The notes beneath the pieces were generated by a model. It had not been told where the DNA came from and ran no database searches. It saw only the letters and a list, made by a program, of their open reading frames with translations. From CAMFLJ01 sp963702555 (lineage in GTDB: Bacteria; Actinomycetota; Acidimicrobiia; Acidimicrobiales; Acidimicrobilacustridaceae): a stretch of DNA of 64,000 nucleotides. This document shows, piece after piece, positions 42,576 through 52,357 of the stretch (position 1 is the first letter of the stretch; each line of letters begins with the position of its first letter). The position numbers were made by a program, and so were the translations under genes. The stretch is from contig CAVPCW010000011.1 in the NCBI GenBank assembly GCA_963702555.1, positions 856,064 through 920,063 of the forward strand. Reading direction: 5' to 3'.

Positions 42576-43468
42576 CTACTTGTCTGCCGGACCGACCTTG
42601 TTGCCCTTTTCATCATACCTGTCCGCCGACCCCTGTCTTTTTTCCCCCCAGTTGGCCGATTTTGACCTTTCCTTTGAAGCGGCATGGGGGGATGAAACTC
42701 TGCCGTCCTGCGTCTGCGGTGCAGACGGCGCTCATGGCATTAAAACCCGCATGAGCCCGGCCATGTAGCCGTGTTCGAAGGTGCCCATGGGTCTCCGAAG
42801 CCCAGCCGCATGCCTTTGTCGACATCCTCCACACTCACCACCCCGGCCTCGACCAGTTTGATGGCCTCGATGGGTCCTCGGAAAGTTGATTCGGTTGAGG
42901 GCAAAACCCGCCACGTCGCGGTTGACGCGGATGGTTTCCTTCCCAGACTTTGGCACAACCGCTCCGCCGTTTCTACGGTTTCAATCGGAAGTGAGGAGAC
43001 CCGGACAATCTCCACAATCCTCATCATGGGGACCGGGCTGAAAAAGTGGGTCCCCACAAGTCCTCGAGGCCCTCTTGGTGGCTTCGGCAATGTTTGTCAC
43101 GGGAATAGCGGACGTGGTCCCGAAGAGGGTGTGCGGGGGGCAGATCTTGTCGAGCTGGAGAAAAGCGCCCTCTTGGCATCCATGTTTTCGATGACGGCCT
43201 GGAAGAAACCGAAATTGCATCCGCTGCCCCCGAAAGCTCGGTGGTCTTCCGGATGCGGCCATATGGCTTCGGTCGTGCCTTGGACCTTACCCTTCTCGAC
43301 CATTTTGCCCACAGACCACTGGATGGCCTTCAGCCCCTTGTCAAGGATCTCGTCGGTAAGGTCCCGCATGACGACGCTGTAGCCGGCCTGAGCGCAGACC
43401 TGGGCAATCCCGCCGCCCATGAGACCAGCGCCTGCCACGAATATCTTTTTGACTCCATTCAGTGTCAC
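42576..43468 (-). pseudogene. 3-hydroxyacyl-CoA dehydrogenase (frameshifted)
   Basis: The N-terminal part KIFVAGAGLMGGGIAQVCAQ is the NAD motif of 3-hydroxybutyryl-CoA dehydrogenase; GTHFFSPVPMMRIVEIVR and FRGPIEAIKLVEAGV and MRLGFGHPMG-like segments follow. It oxidises 3-hydroxyacyl-CoA to 3-ketoacyl-CoA. Several frame breaks occur between 42,850 and 43,260. No clean ATG is visible; GTG 43468 is preceded by GAGGAG. The neighbours suggest 3-hydroxybutyryl-CoA as substrate. Confidence 0.8.
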
Positions 43469-43535
43469 CTCCTCGAATTCAATGCCGTAATGATTAGTGG
43501 GAATAGGTGCAATGGCGAAACAAAGTCTACCTTGT

Positions 43536-44003
43536 TTAAGAGCCTCTCTTCGCCAGGAGGATGGTGTCGTCTCCGTTTGAACGACCTCACCCCACTGGTT
43601 GACGATTACCTTTTCGAAAGTCAGGGTTCCCCGAGTCGCCGTTGGATGTCTCACGCAGTTCCTTGACGACCTGTTCCACATGAATCGTATCCCCGATGTA
43701 GATGGGCAGCTTGAACTCCCAGGTCAGCCCCAGAAAGGCCAGGATGCTCTCCTCCGTGAGTTGATAGGCCAGCCCCGAGTGGATGGCAATCCCGAGGATC
43801 CCGTGGGCGATGCGTTTCCCGTAAGGGGTGGCGGCGGCGTATTCGGCATCCGTGTGAAGTTGGTTGTGGTCCCAGGTCAGGCACGCGAAGTTGACCACGT
43901 CCGCCTCGGTGACCGTCCTAGCCTTGGTCACAAACCGCTGACCAACGGAGAAGTCCTCGAAGAACAACGACTTGATGATTCCTTCCGCCTTTGGTTCGTT
44001 CAT
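43536..44003 (-). CDS. MaoC family dehydratase (one or two frameshifts)
   Basis: The 138-residue intact part starts MNEPKAEGIIKSLFFEDF and has the hot-dog fold MaoC pattern, with ARTVTEADVVNFACLTWDHN and the HTDAEYA-TPYGKRIAHG segment carrying the catalytic Asp and His. With shifts near 43,625 and 43,565 it ends TILLAKRGS and stops at 43536. It probably hydrates an enoyl-CoA. It lies between the dehydrogenase and the 4-hydroxybutyryl-CoA dehydratase genes. Confidence 0.8.
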
Positions 44004-44104
44004 GGTGAATCTTCGCTCGCTCTCTCGACCGTGTCACGTTACGTTCGGGCCGCCGTACGCTTCAGGATCGGCTTTTCAGTTGTTCCAGGATTCTGCAGAC
44101 GGCG

Positions 44105-45655
44105 TCATAGTGCTCTCTGGTTTTGGTCTTTCGAAGGCAATGGTTGTGTAGTCCATGCATTCAGACCTTTCTGATACGGCTTTCCGCCCGATTTTTCAGA
44201 CATTCCCGCTATCTTTCGGACCATTTTCCGCCTTGCGTCGATGTCATATTGAGAGGTGATCCCGATCTTTTCCATCCTGGGCGAACCCCCGCCGTGGATG
44301 GCCCCAAACATCGAGCAGCTCCCTTTGGCCGACACGGCAACATCGCCGATGTGCCGCCACAGCTGGGCCTGGTCCTCCGGGGACATGGTCTGGCTTCGCG
44401 TGGTGTACTTCCTGGTCATATCCTTGACTTCGGGATGGACGAACTCCCCTTCATAGGGGAAGGTGGCCGGCATCCCGCCGGTGATGTCGGCCAGCATCTC
44501 CATTTCGTGGAAGACCGCCTCCCCTGTGAGACACCGCCCTGCGTTACAGTAGATCGAATTGGGGATCATGTTGCCAGGACCGTAACGCCGCCATCCGACG
44601 CCTGGGATGTAGAGCTCGGGCTTTCCCATGGAGGACGCCGTAAACCCCGCCGCATACCCCAACTCGCTCACCTTGATCATCTCGGCGAATTTGTCCATGA
44701 CGTGCTTGGATTTGGTGATGCCGTTACAGTCAGCCGCGAGGGCCGCGGTCCCCAGCAGGAGGTCCCCCAGGGCGGGTTTGCAGCCCGAGTAGCTGTGCCG
44801 GTGAAACAGGGCAAACAGGAGGGCAAGGATTCCTCCGTGCTTGTATTCGCCGCAGAGAAAGACCCGCTCCCATGGAACGAACACGTCGTCGAAAACCATG
44901 TAGGAGTCGCAGCTCCCGGCGTTGAAGCCCTTTGGGAAATGCTTCCGATCCCGGTAGTTGTGCACGGTGACGAGCTGTTTCAATCCGTCCCAATCCCCCG
45001 GGATCGCAAAGGAGACCGCATAGTCCTTGTCCGGCGCCATGAGGGCGCGGGTGGGGACCACGAGGATCTCTTCCGCCACGGCCGCCTCGGAAATGTGAAG
45101 CTTGCAGCCGCGGACCACGATGCCGTCGCCTTCCGCTCGACCACATGCACGTAGGAATCCGGGTCAGGCTGCTCGCTGGGCCGCTTCATCCGATCGCCCT
45201 TCACGTCTGTCTGTGCGCAGCACCCGACCAGATCTTCGGTCTGAAACCGGGTGAGCCAATCCTTGAAATTTTTGTGGTACTGGGTGGCCCCCGGGTCTTC
45301 CTTGTCCGCCTCATAGGAGACCGTGTACATGGCGTTGATGGCATCCGTCCCCATGCAGCGCTGGATGCACCGCCCGCGGTCTGGCAGATCTTCCGGGTCA
45401 TGTCCTGTTTCTTGTGCAGGTCCTCCGTGGTCTGGTGGATGTGACAGAACCGGTTGATCTTCTGACCGGTGAGATGGGATGTGGCCGTGAGCAGGCTTTC
45501 AAATTCCGGATCAGCGGCAAGATCAAAGGTCAGTCCCATGACATTGGTGGTGGGGAGTCAGGCTTTCGTGATCGCGCCCCGATCTTCTCCCCCCCAAGAA
45601 ACAGGTTCCTTTTCATCTTGTAGATCCCTTCCAGCCACTGTTCTTTCGTTCTCAT
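44105..45655 (-). CDS. abfD: 4-hydroxybutyryl-CoA dehydratase / vinylacetyl-CoA isomerase (frameshifted near 5' end)
   Basis: The sequence reads MRTKEQWLEGIYKMKRNLF at the start and includes NRFCHIHQTTEDL, CIQRC (the C99-xxx-C103 cluster ligands), FHRHSYSGC (H292 and C299) and GAIHGGGSPRMEKIGIT. These are the [4Fe-4S] and FAD enzyme that dehydrates 4-hydroxybutyryl-CoA to crotonyl-CoA. Breaks near 45,130, 45,370 and 45,560 need single-base corrections; the 3' two-thirds is one frame. Length, about 517 codons, is normal. Confidence 0.87.
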
Positions 45656-45707
45656 GACGTTGTCTCCTCTGAAGCAAATTGCGATCCGCCCGGCGGATTC
45701 ATGGGTC

Positions 45708-46586
45708 TTAACGTTTTAACCCCGATATTTCCCGCGTCTCCTTGGGCGTTGCCGGTTCCCGGTCAAGTGCCCTCAGGATCTGAACGGCCTTTTCCACCAG
45801 TTGTGCGTTGTTTTGGGCGGGCAGGCCGCGACGAAGATAGAAGTTGTCCTCGAATCCAACCCTTACGTTCCCTCCGAGCAGGACACACTGGGCCACCATG
45901 GGAAAGTTATCGGACCCGATGGCAAACCCGCTCCAGATGGCATCCGGGGGAAGGGCCTCTTTCATGATGAGCATGTTCTTTGAACCGGCAGGGACACCCC
46001 AAGGGATCCCCAGACACAATTGGAAGAGCGGTGTGCCCTCCACAAGACCTTGATCAATGAGCCAATTGGCTATCCGAATATGACCCAGGTCGAAGACCTC
46101 CAGCTCCGGCTTGACCCCTGCATCTTTGATACGCCGGGCCATGTCCTCCACATGGGGGACCAAGTTTGCAAAGACGCGGGGCCCGAAGTTCATGGAGCCC
46201 ACATCCAGGGAGCAGAGCTCCGGTTTCAGCCTGACCACATGCTCGGTCCTCTTTTCAGGCGAGGTCCAGGTGGTTCCGGGCCCTAATCCCACAGGGTTTG
46301 AATCGTCCGGGACAATCCGGGCACCGGCTCCGGTTGTCAGGTTGATGACCATGTCCGATCCGGCCCGGATTCTCTCAAAGACTTCCTGATAAAGCTCAAA
46401 GGCCATGGAAGGCTCGGCGTTGGCAGGGTCCCTCACGTGGACGTGAACGATGCTCGCCCCCGCCGAGTGGGCTTCCAAAGCACTGTCTGCGATCTCTTTG
46501 GGGGTGACGGGGAGGGCCGCATGCTTTGACTTGTCCCCCACGCCGCCCGTGACGGCCACGGTAATAATGGTTCTTTCTTCTCTCAT
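45708..46586 (-). CDS. Beta-keto acid cleavage enzyme (BKACE, DUF849)
   Basis: The 292-residue intact protein starts RTIITVAVTGGVGDKSKHAA and has the metal motif VHVHVRD, then FELYQEVFERIR and INLTTG, as in 3-keto-5-aminohexanoate cleavage enzyme. BKACE proteins condense a beta-keto acid with acetyl-CoA to give acetoacetate and a CoA ester. The actual keto acid is unknown. It lies 4 bases from the thiolase gene, so both probably work in one pathway. Confidence 0.87.
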   Translation of the reverse strand: MREERTIITVAVTGGVGDKSKHAALPVTPKEIADSALEAHSAGASIVHVHVRDPANAEPSMAFELYQEVFERIRAGSDMVINLTTGAGARIVPDDSNPVGLGPGTTWTSPEKRTEHVVRLKPELCSLDVGSMNFGPRVFANLVPHVEDMARRIKDAGVKPELEVFDLGHIRIANWLIDQGLVEGTPLFQLCLGIPWGVPAGSKNMLIMKEALPPDAIWSGFAIGSDNFPMVAQCVLLGGNVRVGFEDNFYLRRGLPAQNNAQLVEKAVQILRALDREPATPKETREISGLKR

Positions 46587-46590
46587 GGAC

Positions 46591-47802
46591 TCACCAGTCG
46601 TAGTCTTCCCGTTCGATGATGGTAGCAACCCCCTGGCCGCCGCCGCAGCATGCATTGGCGCAGCCATACCGGGCGCCTTTCAGTTTGAGAATTCGGGCCA
46701 GGGTTCCCACCAAACGGTTTCCCGTTGCGCCAAGGGGGTGTCCGATGGCCGTACCGCCCCCCATGACATTGACCCGGTCCGGATCGAGGCCGAGCTCTTT
46801 GATGCAGTTCAGGGCAACGATGCAGAACGCCTCATTGATCTCCCAGAAGTCGATATCCTTGGCCTCCATCCCCGCCGCCTTGAGCGCCCTGCGCGATGCC
46901 GGCACCGGACCAACCCCCATGATGGTCGGGTCCACCCCCGCAAAACCGATGGAACGGATGGTGGCCATGGGTTTCAAGCCCTTCGCCCGCGCCTTTTCCT
47001 TGGACATGAGAATCATAGAGGTGGCGGCCGCATTCAAGGGAGAGGAGTTTCCGGCTGTGATCACGCCGCCCTCTTTAAAGGCCGGCTTGAGTTTGTTGGT
47101 GGACTCAAACGTCGCACCGCGGAGGACGGCCATGTCTCGGTCCACGACCATCATGGAGCCGTCGGCCTGCTCGGCCTCGATGGGCATGATCTCGTCTTTG
47201 AAAAAGCCTTCCTTCTGTGCCTTCTCCGCCAAATTGTGAGAGCGAGTGCCCCATCGGTCCATGTCCTCTCTGCTGAAATCCCTTTGCGTAAAGAGCTTTT
47301 CTGCGGTGAACCCCATGTTGGAAAGTGTCTTGTAGTCCCAGTGCTTCATGGACTCATCGTTCAGGAATCGGGGGTTCGGGCTCATGGCGCCTTCCTTTGC
47401 CCTCAGTTTGGCCCCGTAGTTTCGGGTCATATGCTCCATCCCGCCCACCAGCACCGTGTCCGCAAAGCCTCCCGCAATCTCCAGGAACCCGATGTGGATC
47501 CCGGCCATGGCCGAACCGCACTGCTGATCCACGAACTTGGCAGGGATGGTCTCGGGGAGATTGGCAAGGAGCAGGGGGAGCCGTCCGCCATAGGTCCAGT
47601 TCTCATAAACACCCACAGCGGCCCCGACGATGAAATCATCCACTTCCTTGGGGTCCACCTTGCTCCGCTTGAGCACCTCCGGGAGAATGCGTGAAAGGAG
47701 ATCGTCCGCCCTGAGCTTATAAAACACGTCCCTTTCGGGTTCATTCGGTCTGGATCTGGATTGGGCTGTCCTCAAGTAACCAACAACGACGACGTCTCTC
47801 AT
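46591..47802 (-). CDS. Acetyl-CoA C-acetyltransferase (thiolase)
   Basis: The 403-residue intact thiolase has the nucleophile Cys in VDQQCGSAMAG, NEAFCIVAL, GGGTAIGHPLGATGNR and CCGGGQGVATI at the C-terminus with the catalytic Cys. It splits acetoacetyl-CoA to two acetyl-CoA or the reverse. Complete and un-shifted, it shares a transcript with the BKACE gene and lies downstream of the acyl-CoA ligase. Confidence 0.9.
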   Translation of the reverse strand: MRDVVVVGYLRTAQSRSRPNEPERDVFYKLRADDLLSRILPEVLKRSKVDPKEVDDFIVGAAVGVYENWTYGGRLPLLLANLPETIPAKFVDQQCGSAMAGIHIGFLEIAGGFADTVLVGGMEHMTRNYGAKLRAKEGAMSPNPRFLNDESMKHWDYKTLSNMGFTAEKLFTQRDFSREDMDRWGTRSHNLAEKAQKEGFFKDEIMPIEAEQADGSMMVVDRDMAVLRGATFESTNKLKPAFKEGGVITAGNSSPLNAAATSMILMSKEKARAKGLKPMATIRSIGFAGVDPTIMGVGPVPASRRALKAAGMEAKDIDFWEINEAFCIVALNCIKELGLDPDRVNVMGGGTAIGHPLGATGNRLVGTLARILKLKGARYGCANACCGGGQGVATIIEREDYDW

Positions 47803-47870
47803 AATAAACCTCCTGAAACATGTTTGATCTGCAGGATTCTGATTTCAACCTATTCGGCTATTGTAGTCCC

Positions 47871-49395
47871 CTAGATCGAGGTTCCGTAAAGCTTCTTGAC
47901 CTCTTTCTTGAGGATTTTCCCTGAACCGCTTTTGGGGAGCACCTCCTGAACCAGTTTGATAATCCGAGGGTACTTGTAAGGTGCCACCCGCTCTTTGACG
48001 TATGCCTGGATGCCTTTGGCATCGATTCGGGCGCCTTCCTTCAGTACCACCACAGCAGCGATCTCTTCGCCCAGGTCCCTATGGGGCACCCCATAGACCG
48101 CGGCTTCCAATACCTCCGGGATCTGGTAGAGGACCTCCTCTATCTCTCTCGGATAGACGTTGAAGCCGCCCCGTATGACGAGCTCTTTCTTCCGGTCAAC
48201 GATATAAAGGAATCCCTCTTCGTCCAATCGGGCGATGTCACCCGTGTGGAGCCATCCATCCTTGATGGTCTCAGCGGTCTCCTTCTCCCGGTTGAGGTAG
48301 CCTTTCATGACGCCGGGCCCTTTGACGATCAACTCCCCGGGCTGGCAAACAGGGACTTCCTTTCCCTCTTCATCGACCACCTTTGCAGCGAACTCCGGAA
48401 TGGGTTGGCCGATGGAACCTGGCTTGGTCGGCCTGCCATAGGGATTTTCCACACAAACCGGGCATTCCGTGAGCCCATAACCCTCGTGGATCTTGGTGCT
48501 GAAGAGGGTCTCGAAACGCTTGATGAATTCCACGGGAAGGGAGGCCCCCCCGGAAATGCAGAACTTGAGGGAGCTTCGACGAGGAGGCTTTTCGGATGCG
48601 ACCTGGATCATGCGATTGATCATGGTGGGGACCCCGAAGAAAAGGGTATGATTCTCCTTTTCAATGGTCTCGATCACGGCCTCAGGTTCGAAGTGAGGAA
48701 AAAGCTGGATGGTCAGGCCCAGGTACATGGACACATTCATCGACACTGGTGATGCCGTAGATGTGAAACAGCGGGAGCACACCGACCACAACCGTGTCCG
48801 GTTCGATATAGCCCCTCATCTCCGCAACGATCATGGCATTGCGGCCCAGATTCCGGTGGGAGAGCATCACGCCTTTGGGGACCCCAGTGGTTCCCGAGGT
48901 GTAGAGGATGTTCGAGGGTGTCGTGATCCTGGGTCGCGTGGGTTGGAAACACCGCCATGTCGCTGAAGGCGCTTTCCAGATCCTTGAAATCGGGGTCATG
49001 CGCGGCACCAAGGGCCAGGCGGATGGCCGGTCCACCCTTCATGCCTTTGAGCACCTTCCGGGGTTCTTCCAGGTACGCCGCGGCCCCGATAAAGGCCTTG
49101 GGCCCCGAATCCGAAAAGATGTGGGACAACTCGTGGACCTTGTATAGGAAGTTGACCGGGATCACCACGGCGCCGAGCTTGGCCAGTGCGTAGTAAACCG
49201 TCACCGAATGAATGTTGTTAGGCATCATGACCACGCAGCGCTCCCCCGGTGACAACCCCAGCGCGGCAAGCCCGCTTGCCAGCCGGTTGCAGTTGGTGTC
49301 GAGTTCCTGAAAAGTCACCTGACGGCCTTCATGCCGAATGGCCACCTTGTCTGGGTGCTTCTTTGCGGAATGCTCAGATATTCAGCCAGGTTCAT
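47871..49395 (-). CDS. AMP-dependent acyl-CoA synthetase (frameshifted)
   Basis: The ligase has NILYTSGTTGVPKGVMLSHR (ATP motif), YGLTECPVC, DGWLHTGDIARLDEEGF and the C-terminal lysine motif PKSGSGKILKKEVK. Three frame breaks (about 48,740, 48,925 and 49,360) interrupt it; the 3' two-thirds is one intact frame. It activates a carboxylic acid; given neighbours, 4-hydroxybutyrate is a candidate. ATG 49395 overlaps the end of the TetR gene. Confidence 0.82.
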
Positions 49396-50102
49396 TTGGG
49401 ACTCCCTTGATTTGGAATTGCACCGCAGGCCTTATCCGAGTGGGTCAATGTGACATGGACGTTCAGCGTGGGCTCGTTCTTGGGGACAACGATCCCGGCC
49501 AGAATAGTGTTGGTGATGTCGTCGGCCAAGGCCAGAAGGTCTTCGGGCTTTCCAAGAAGGCTCCTTCGGATGACCAGGTGCTCGATGGTTCCCCAGATCA
49601 TGGCCCGAACGAGGTTCGGTTTGAGGTCCGATCTGAACTCCCCGGTCCGGATGCCTTCCTCCAACACCTGGGTCGTCACTCTGGCGGAGGCCTGCACGAC
49701 CTGGTAGGCATCGGTGTTTAGAAAGTTGCGGTTCCCCTTGAGGATGAGCATCACCACGTTGGCGTAATCCTCATTCTGGGCATAGAGGCTCAGGTGCCTG
49801 TGAACGAGGGTCCTGAGCTTGTTGGCGGCCCCCCACGTGTACTGAAGCATCTCCTGATTTTTTCTCAGGTACTCACTGATGACCTCCGCGGGGATGGAGA
49901 AGAGCAGTTCCTCCTTTGTTGAGAAATACTCATAAATGGTGGATTCCGAGACCCGGGCCTCCTTGGCGATGTCGGAAATTCGAGCCTCATGGAATCCCTT
50001 TACGGCAAAAATCCTCAGGGCGGCCGTCAAAATGGCTGCTTGCTTGGCTGGGTTCTTCATGGCCTTGCGGGACTTCTTTTTCTTTGCAGGCCTTGGTGCC
50101 AT
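49392..50102 (-). CDS. TetR family transcriptional regulator
   Basis: The 236-residue intact regulator starts with a Lys-rich segment and an HTH, ISDIAKEARVSESTIYEYFS (about residues 43-62), of the FadR/TetR fatty-acid type. It begins the minus-strand catabolic transcript, is coupled to the ligase gene by overlap, and is divergent from the TRAP transporter genes. It probably represses both directions until an acyl-CoA appears; this is inference. Confidence 0.86.
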   Translation of the reverse strand: MAPRPAKKKKSRKAMKNPAKQAAILTAALRIFAVKGFHEARISDIAKEARVSESTIYEYFSTKEELLFSIPAEVISEYLRKNQEMLQYTWGAANKLRTLVHRHLSLYAQNEDYANVVMLILKGNRNFLNTDAYQVVQASARVTTQVLEEGIRTGEFRSDLKPNLVRAMIWGTIEHLVIRRSLLGKPEDLLALADDITNTILAGIVVPKNEPTLNVHVTLTHSDKACGAIPNQGSPK

Positions 50103-50632
50103 AACGGCCTCCCGGATACGTCATAGGTTAAGGGTTCACCCAAAAAAGTCCGTTTTCGGCCTTGCGCGACACAGAGTGAATATCATGAGTGTGGAAGACC
50201 ACCACAAATCATGAAAGGCAAAAGATTTTCATAAATTTAAAAAGAACTAGTGTGTGAATGTCAAGGAAATATTTCAAGTTGCACTTTGTTTTTTTGCTCA
50301 TCTCTGAACCCAGGCTCCATATTGTCGGCTAAATTCCCTTGACATTCCGCTTTTTATTGGGGTACTCGTCGAATGTTAAAAGGGGCCTAATTGATAAAGC
50401 CCACAGGCCAATCTGGAGAGGCGCTCCTTCAAGAGGATCATCGGGTGGGGTATCTACAAGAATAGGGAGAGGCTCTTCGATTGAGCCGGCTTCGAAGTTT
50501 GATATTGGGGAATGGCTCAAGTATGGTAATTTTCTGACATAGCTGACCGGGAAAGGGGGTGGTGATCCGTCCCATACAAAGATCCAGCCATAGAAACCAA
50601 GATTTTCCCATCCACGAAAAGGAGGAGATGAG
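50103..50632. other. Divergent intergenic region between regulator and TRAP genes
   Basis: This 530-base stretch is markedly AT-rich in its centre (about 50,200-50,300) and holds no gene that I can support. TTGACA at 50339-50344 with a possible -10 near 50363 is a candidate plus-strand promoter for dctP. Operators of the TetR protein should lie here, but I see no clear palindrome. Confidence 0.55.
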
Positions 50633-51676
50633 ATGAAAATAAGGTCTATCGTCGTTTTTGCAGCCCTCGCTGGGCTTTTTGGCATGCTGGTGCTGATCTC
50701 CGGACTCGGCAACGTGCACGCTGCCGAAAAGGTCATAACGTGGAAATGCCCGGCTCACTGGCCAATGGCAAGTTCTTCGTATAAGGACAGCCTGGTAGTA
50801 GTCGCCGAACGCATTAAGGAGCGCACCAATGGCAGGCTCATCATCGAGCCCTTCCCGGCGGATGCGCTGGTCCCCGGCAAGGAGAACTTCAACGCCGTAA
50901 AGAGAGGCATGGTGCCCATCGCCATCACGTCCTCGGCCTATGACATGGCCCAGGTCCCCCTTTTGAATGTGGCATCCGGTCTTCCGCTGAATTTCGGTGA
51001 AGTATGGGAAGCGGAGTATTTCCATCAGTGGCTCGGCTTCGAAAAAATGCTAAAGGATGAGTTCTCCAAGCACGGTCTCATCTATTTTACCGACAAGGTC
51101 TATCCCACGGAGCTTTCCCTCAAGAAACCGGTGCGCAAGTTCGAAGACTTCAAGGGATTGAAGCTGCGCTCTTCAGGTATCCTTCAGAAATTTCTCACCT
51201 CCATCGGCGCGGCGGCCTCCGAAATACCCGGAGGAGAAGTATACGCGGCCCTTGCCTCGGGAGTCATAGACGGTGCCCATTGGGGCGCCGTGCAGGGAAG
51301 CGCCAGCATGAAGTTTTACGAAGTAAACAAGTACCATTTGCGACCGGCCCTCAACGTAGCGGGAACAGACATCTGGCTGGTTAATCAAAAGGCCTTTGGA
51401 GAGCTGCCCAAGGACATTCAGGAAATCCTGGTTAAAACGCTCGAAGAGAACTTCTGGCTCCGAACAATTCAATATATCTATCAGGAAAATACGGTCCTGA
51501 GCAAGGTCCAGAAGGAGCAGGGTGTGGAGCTCATCACCATGTCCCCCGAGGAATACGCCAAGATGCAGACTGCGGCCATGAAAATATGGGATGAGGTGGC
51601 CCAGAAAGATGCGACCTGTGCCAAGGCTGTGGAAATGCTTAAGGACTTCAACCGAAAAATGGGCCGAATCAAGTAG
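50633..51676 (+). CDS. dctP: TRAP transporter solute-binding protein DctP
   Basis: The 347-residue periplasmic binding protein has a signal peptide (about residues 1-31, VFAALAGLFGMLVLISGLG) and the DctP family body, with LKLRSSGILQKFLTSIGAA and GGEVYAALASGVIDGAHWG, the conserved ligand-carboxylate region. The substrate is probably an organic acid; the neighbours suggest a hydroxy or aromatic acid. ATG follows AGGAGATGAG. Intact frame. Confidence 0.88.
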   Translation: MKIRSIVVFAALAGLFGMLVLISGLGNVHAAEKVITWKCPAHWPMASSSYKDSLVVVAERIKERTNGRLIIEPFPADALVPGKENFNAVKRGMVPIAITSSAYDMAQVPLLNVASGLPLNFGEVWEAEYFHQWLGFEKMLKDEFSKHGLIYFTDKVYPTELSLKKPVRKFEDFKGLKLRSSGILQKFLTSIGAAASEIPGGEVYAALASGVIDGAHWGAVQGSASMKFYEVNKYHLRPALNVAGTDIWLVNQKAFGELPKDIQEILVKTLEENFWLRTIQYIYQENTVLSKVQKEQGVELITMSPEEYAKMQTAAMKIWDEVAQKDATCAKAVEMLKDFNRKMGRIK

Positions 51677-51734
51677 AAAAGCACTTAAAGGGTTTAATCG
51701 TAACCGCTTAACGCCTGCAATAGCGGGCCCTTTC

Positions 51735-51799
51735 AGGACGACCGGCCCGCTCAAAAGCATGCAGGGCGCTTACCAGGCTGAGAGCGGGCCGGTCGTCCT
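51735..51799. repeat. 18-bp perfect inverted repeat between dctP and dctQ
   Basis: AGGACGACCGGCCCGCTC (51735-51752) pairs perfectly with 51782-51799 across a 29-base loop. Such an intercistronic hairpin may lower downstream expression so that binding protein exceeds membrane subunits. A terminator is less likely because no T-run follows. Confidence 0.7.
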
Positions 51800-51815
51800 T
51801 GCAGGGAGAAAACGA

Positions 51816-52357
51816 GTGCGAACGTTGACAGCGATTCTTGGTTTCATAGACGCCCTAAACGATTGGGTGGGTAAGGCATTATCGTACGGTATCCTTGCCA
51901 TGTTTTTGCTTGTCCTGAGCGAGGTCATTCGGCGTTACTTTTTAAATGCCCCGACCGTTTGGGGCACTGAGGCCACTCAATTGATATTCGGCATGTACGT
52001 GGTCCTCTCAGGAGGACATATTTTGCGATGGGGCGGGCATGTGAATGTGGATATCATTTACTCCCGTTTCAGCATCAAGACCAAGGCTGTAATTGATATC
52101 TGCACTTTTTCGCTCTTTTTTCTCTTCTGCGGGATGATGTTTCTTTACGGCGGTTCCCTGGCCTGGGAATCCCTCTCCATCCTGGAGCGATCCAACTCGG
52201 CGTGGGAAGTACCCCTCTATCCATGGAAGATAATGATCCCCATCGGCGCCCTCCTCCTGTCCTGCAGGGGATCGCCAAGCTGATCCGTGATGTCCTAGCG
52301 CTCTCAACCGGGACAAAGCTCGAAACCGGCGATGCTGGAGAAAGGGAAACGCAATGA
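51816..52357 (+). CDS. dctQ: TRAP transporter small permease DctQ (3' frameshift)
   Basis: The 4-TM small subunit is visible in one frame from GTG 51816 up to about residue 148, including SEVIRRYFLNAPTVWGTEATQ. A missing base near 52258 shifts the last residues; corrected, it continues VLQGIAKLIRDVLALS and stops at 52357, overlapping the dctM ATG by 4 bases, as expected for TRAP operons. Confidence 0.82.
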
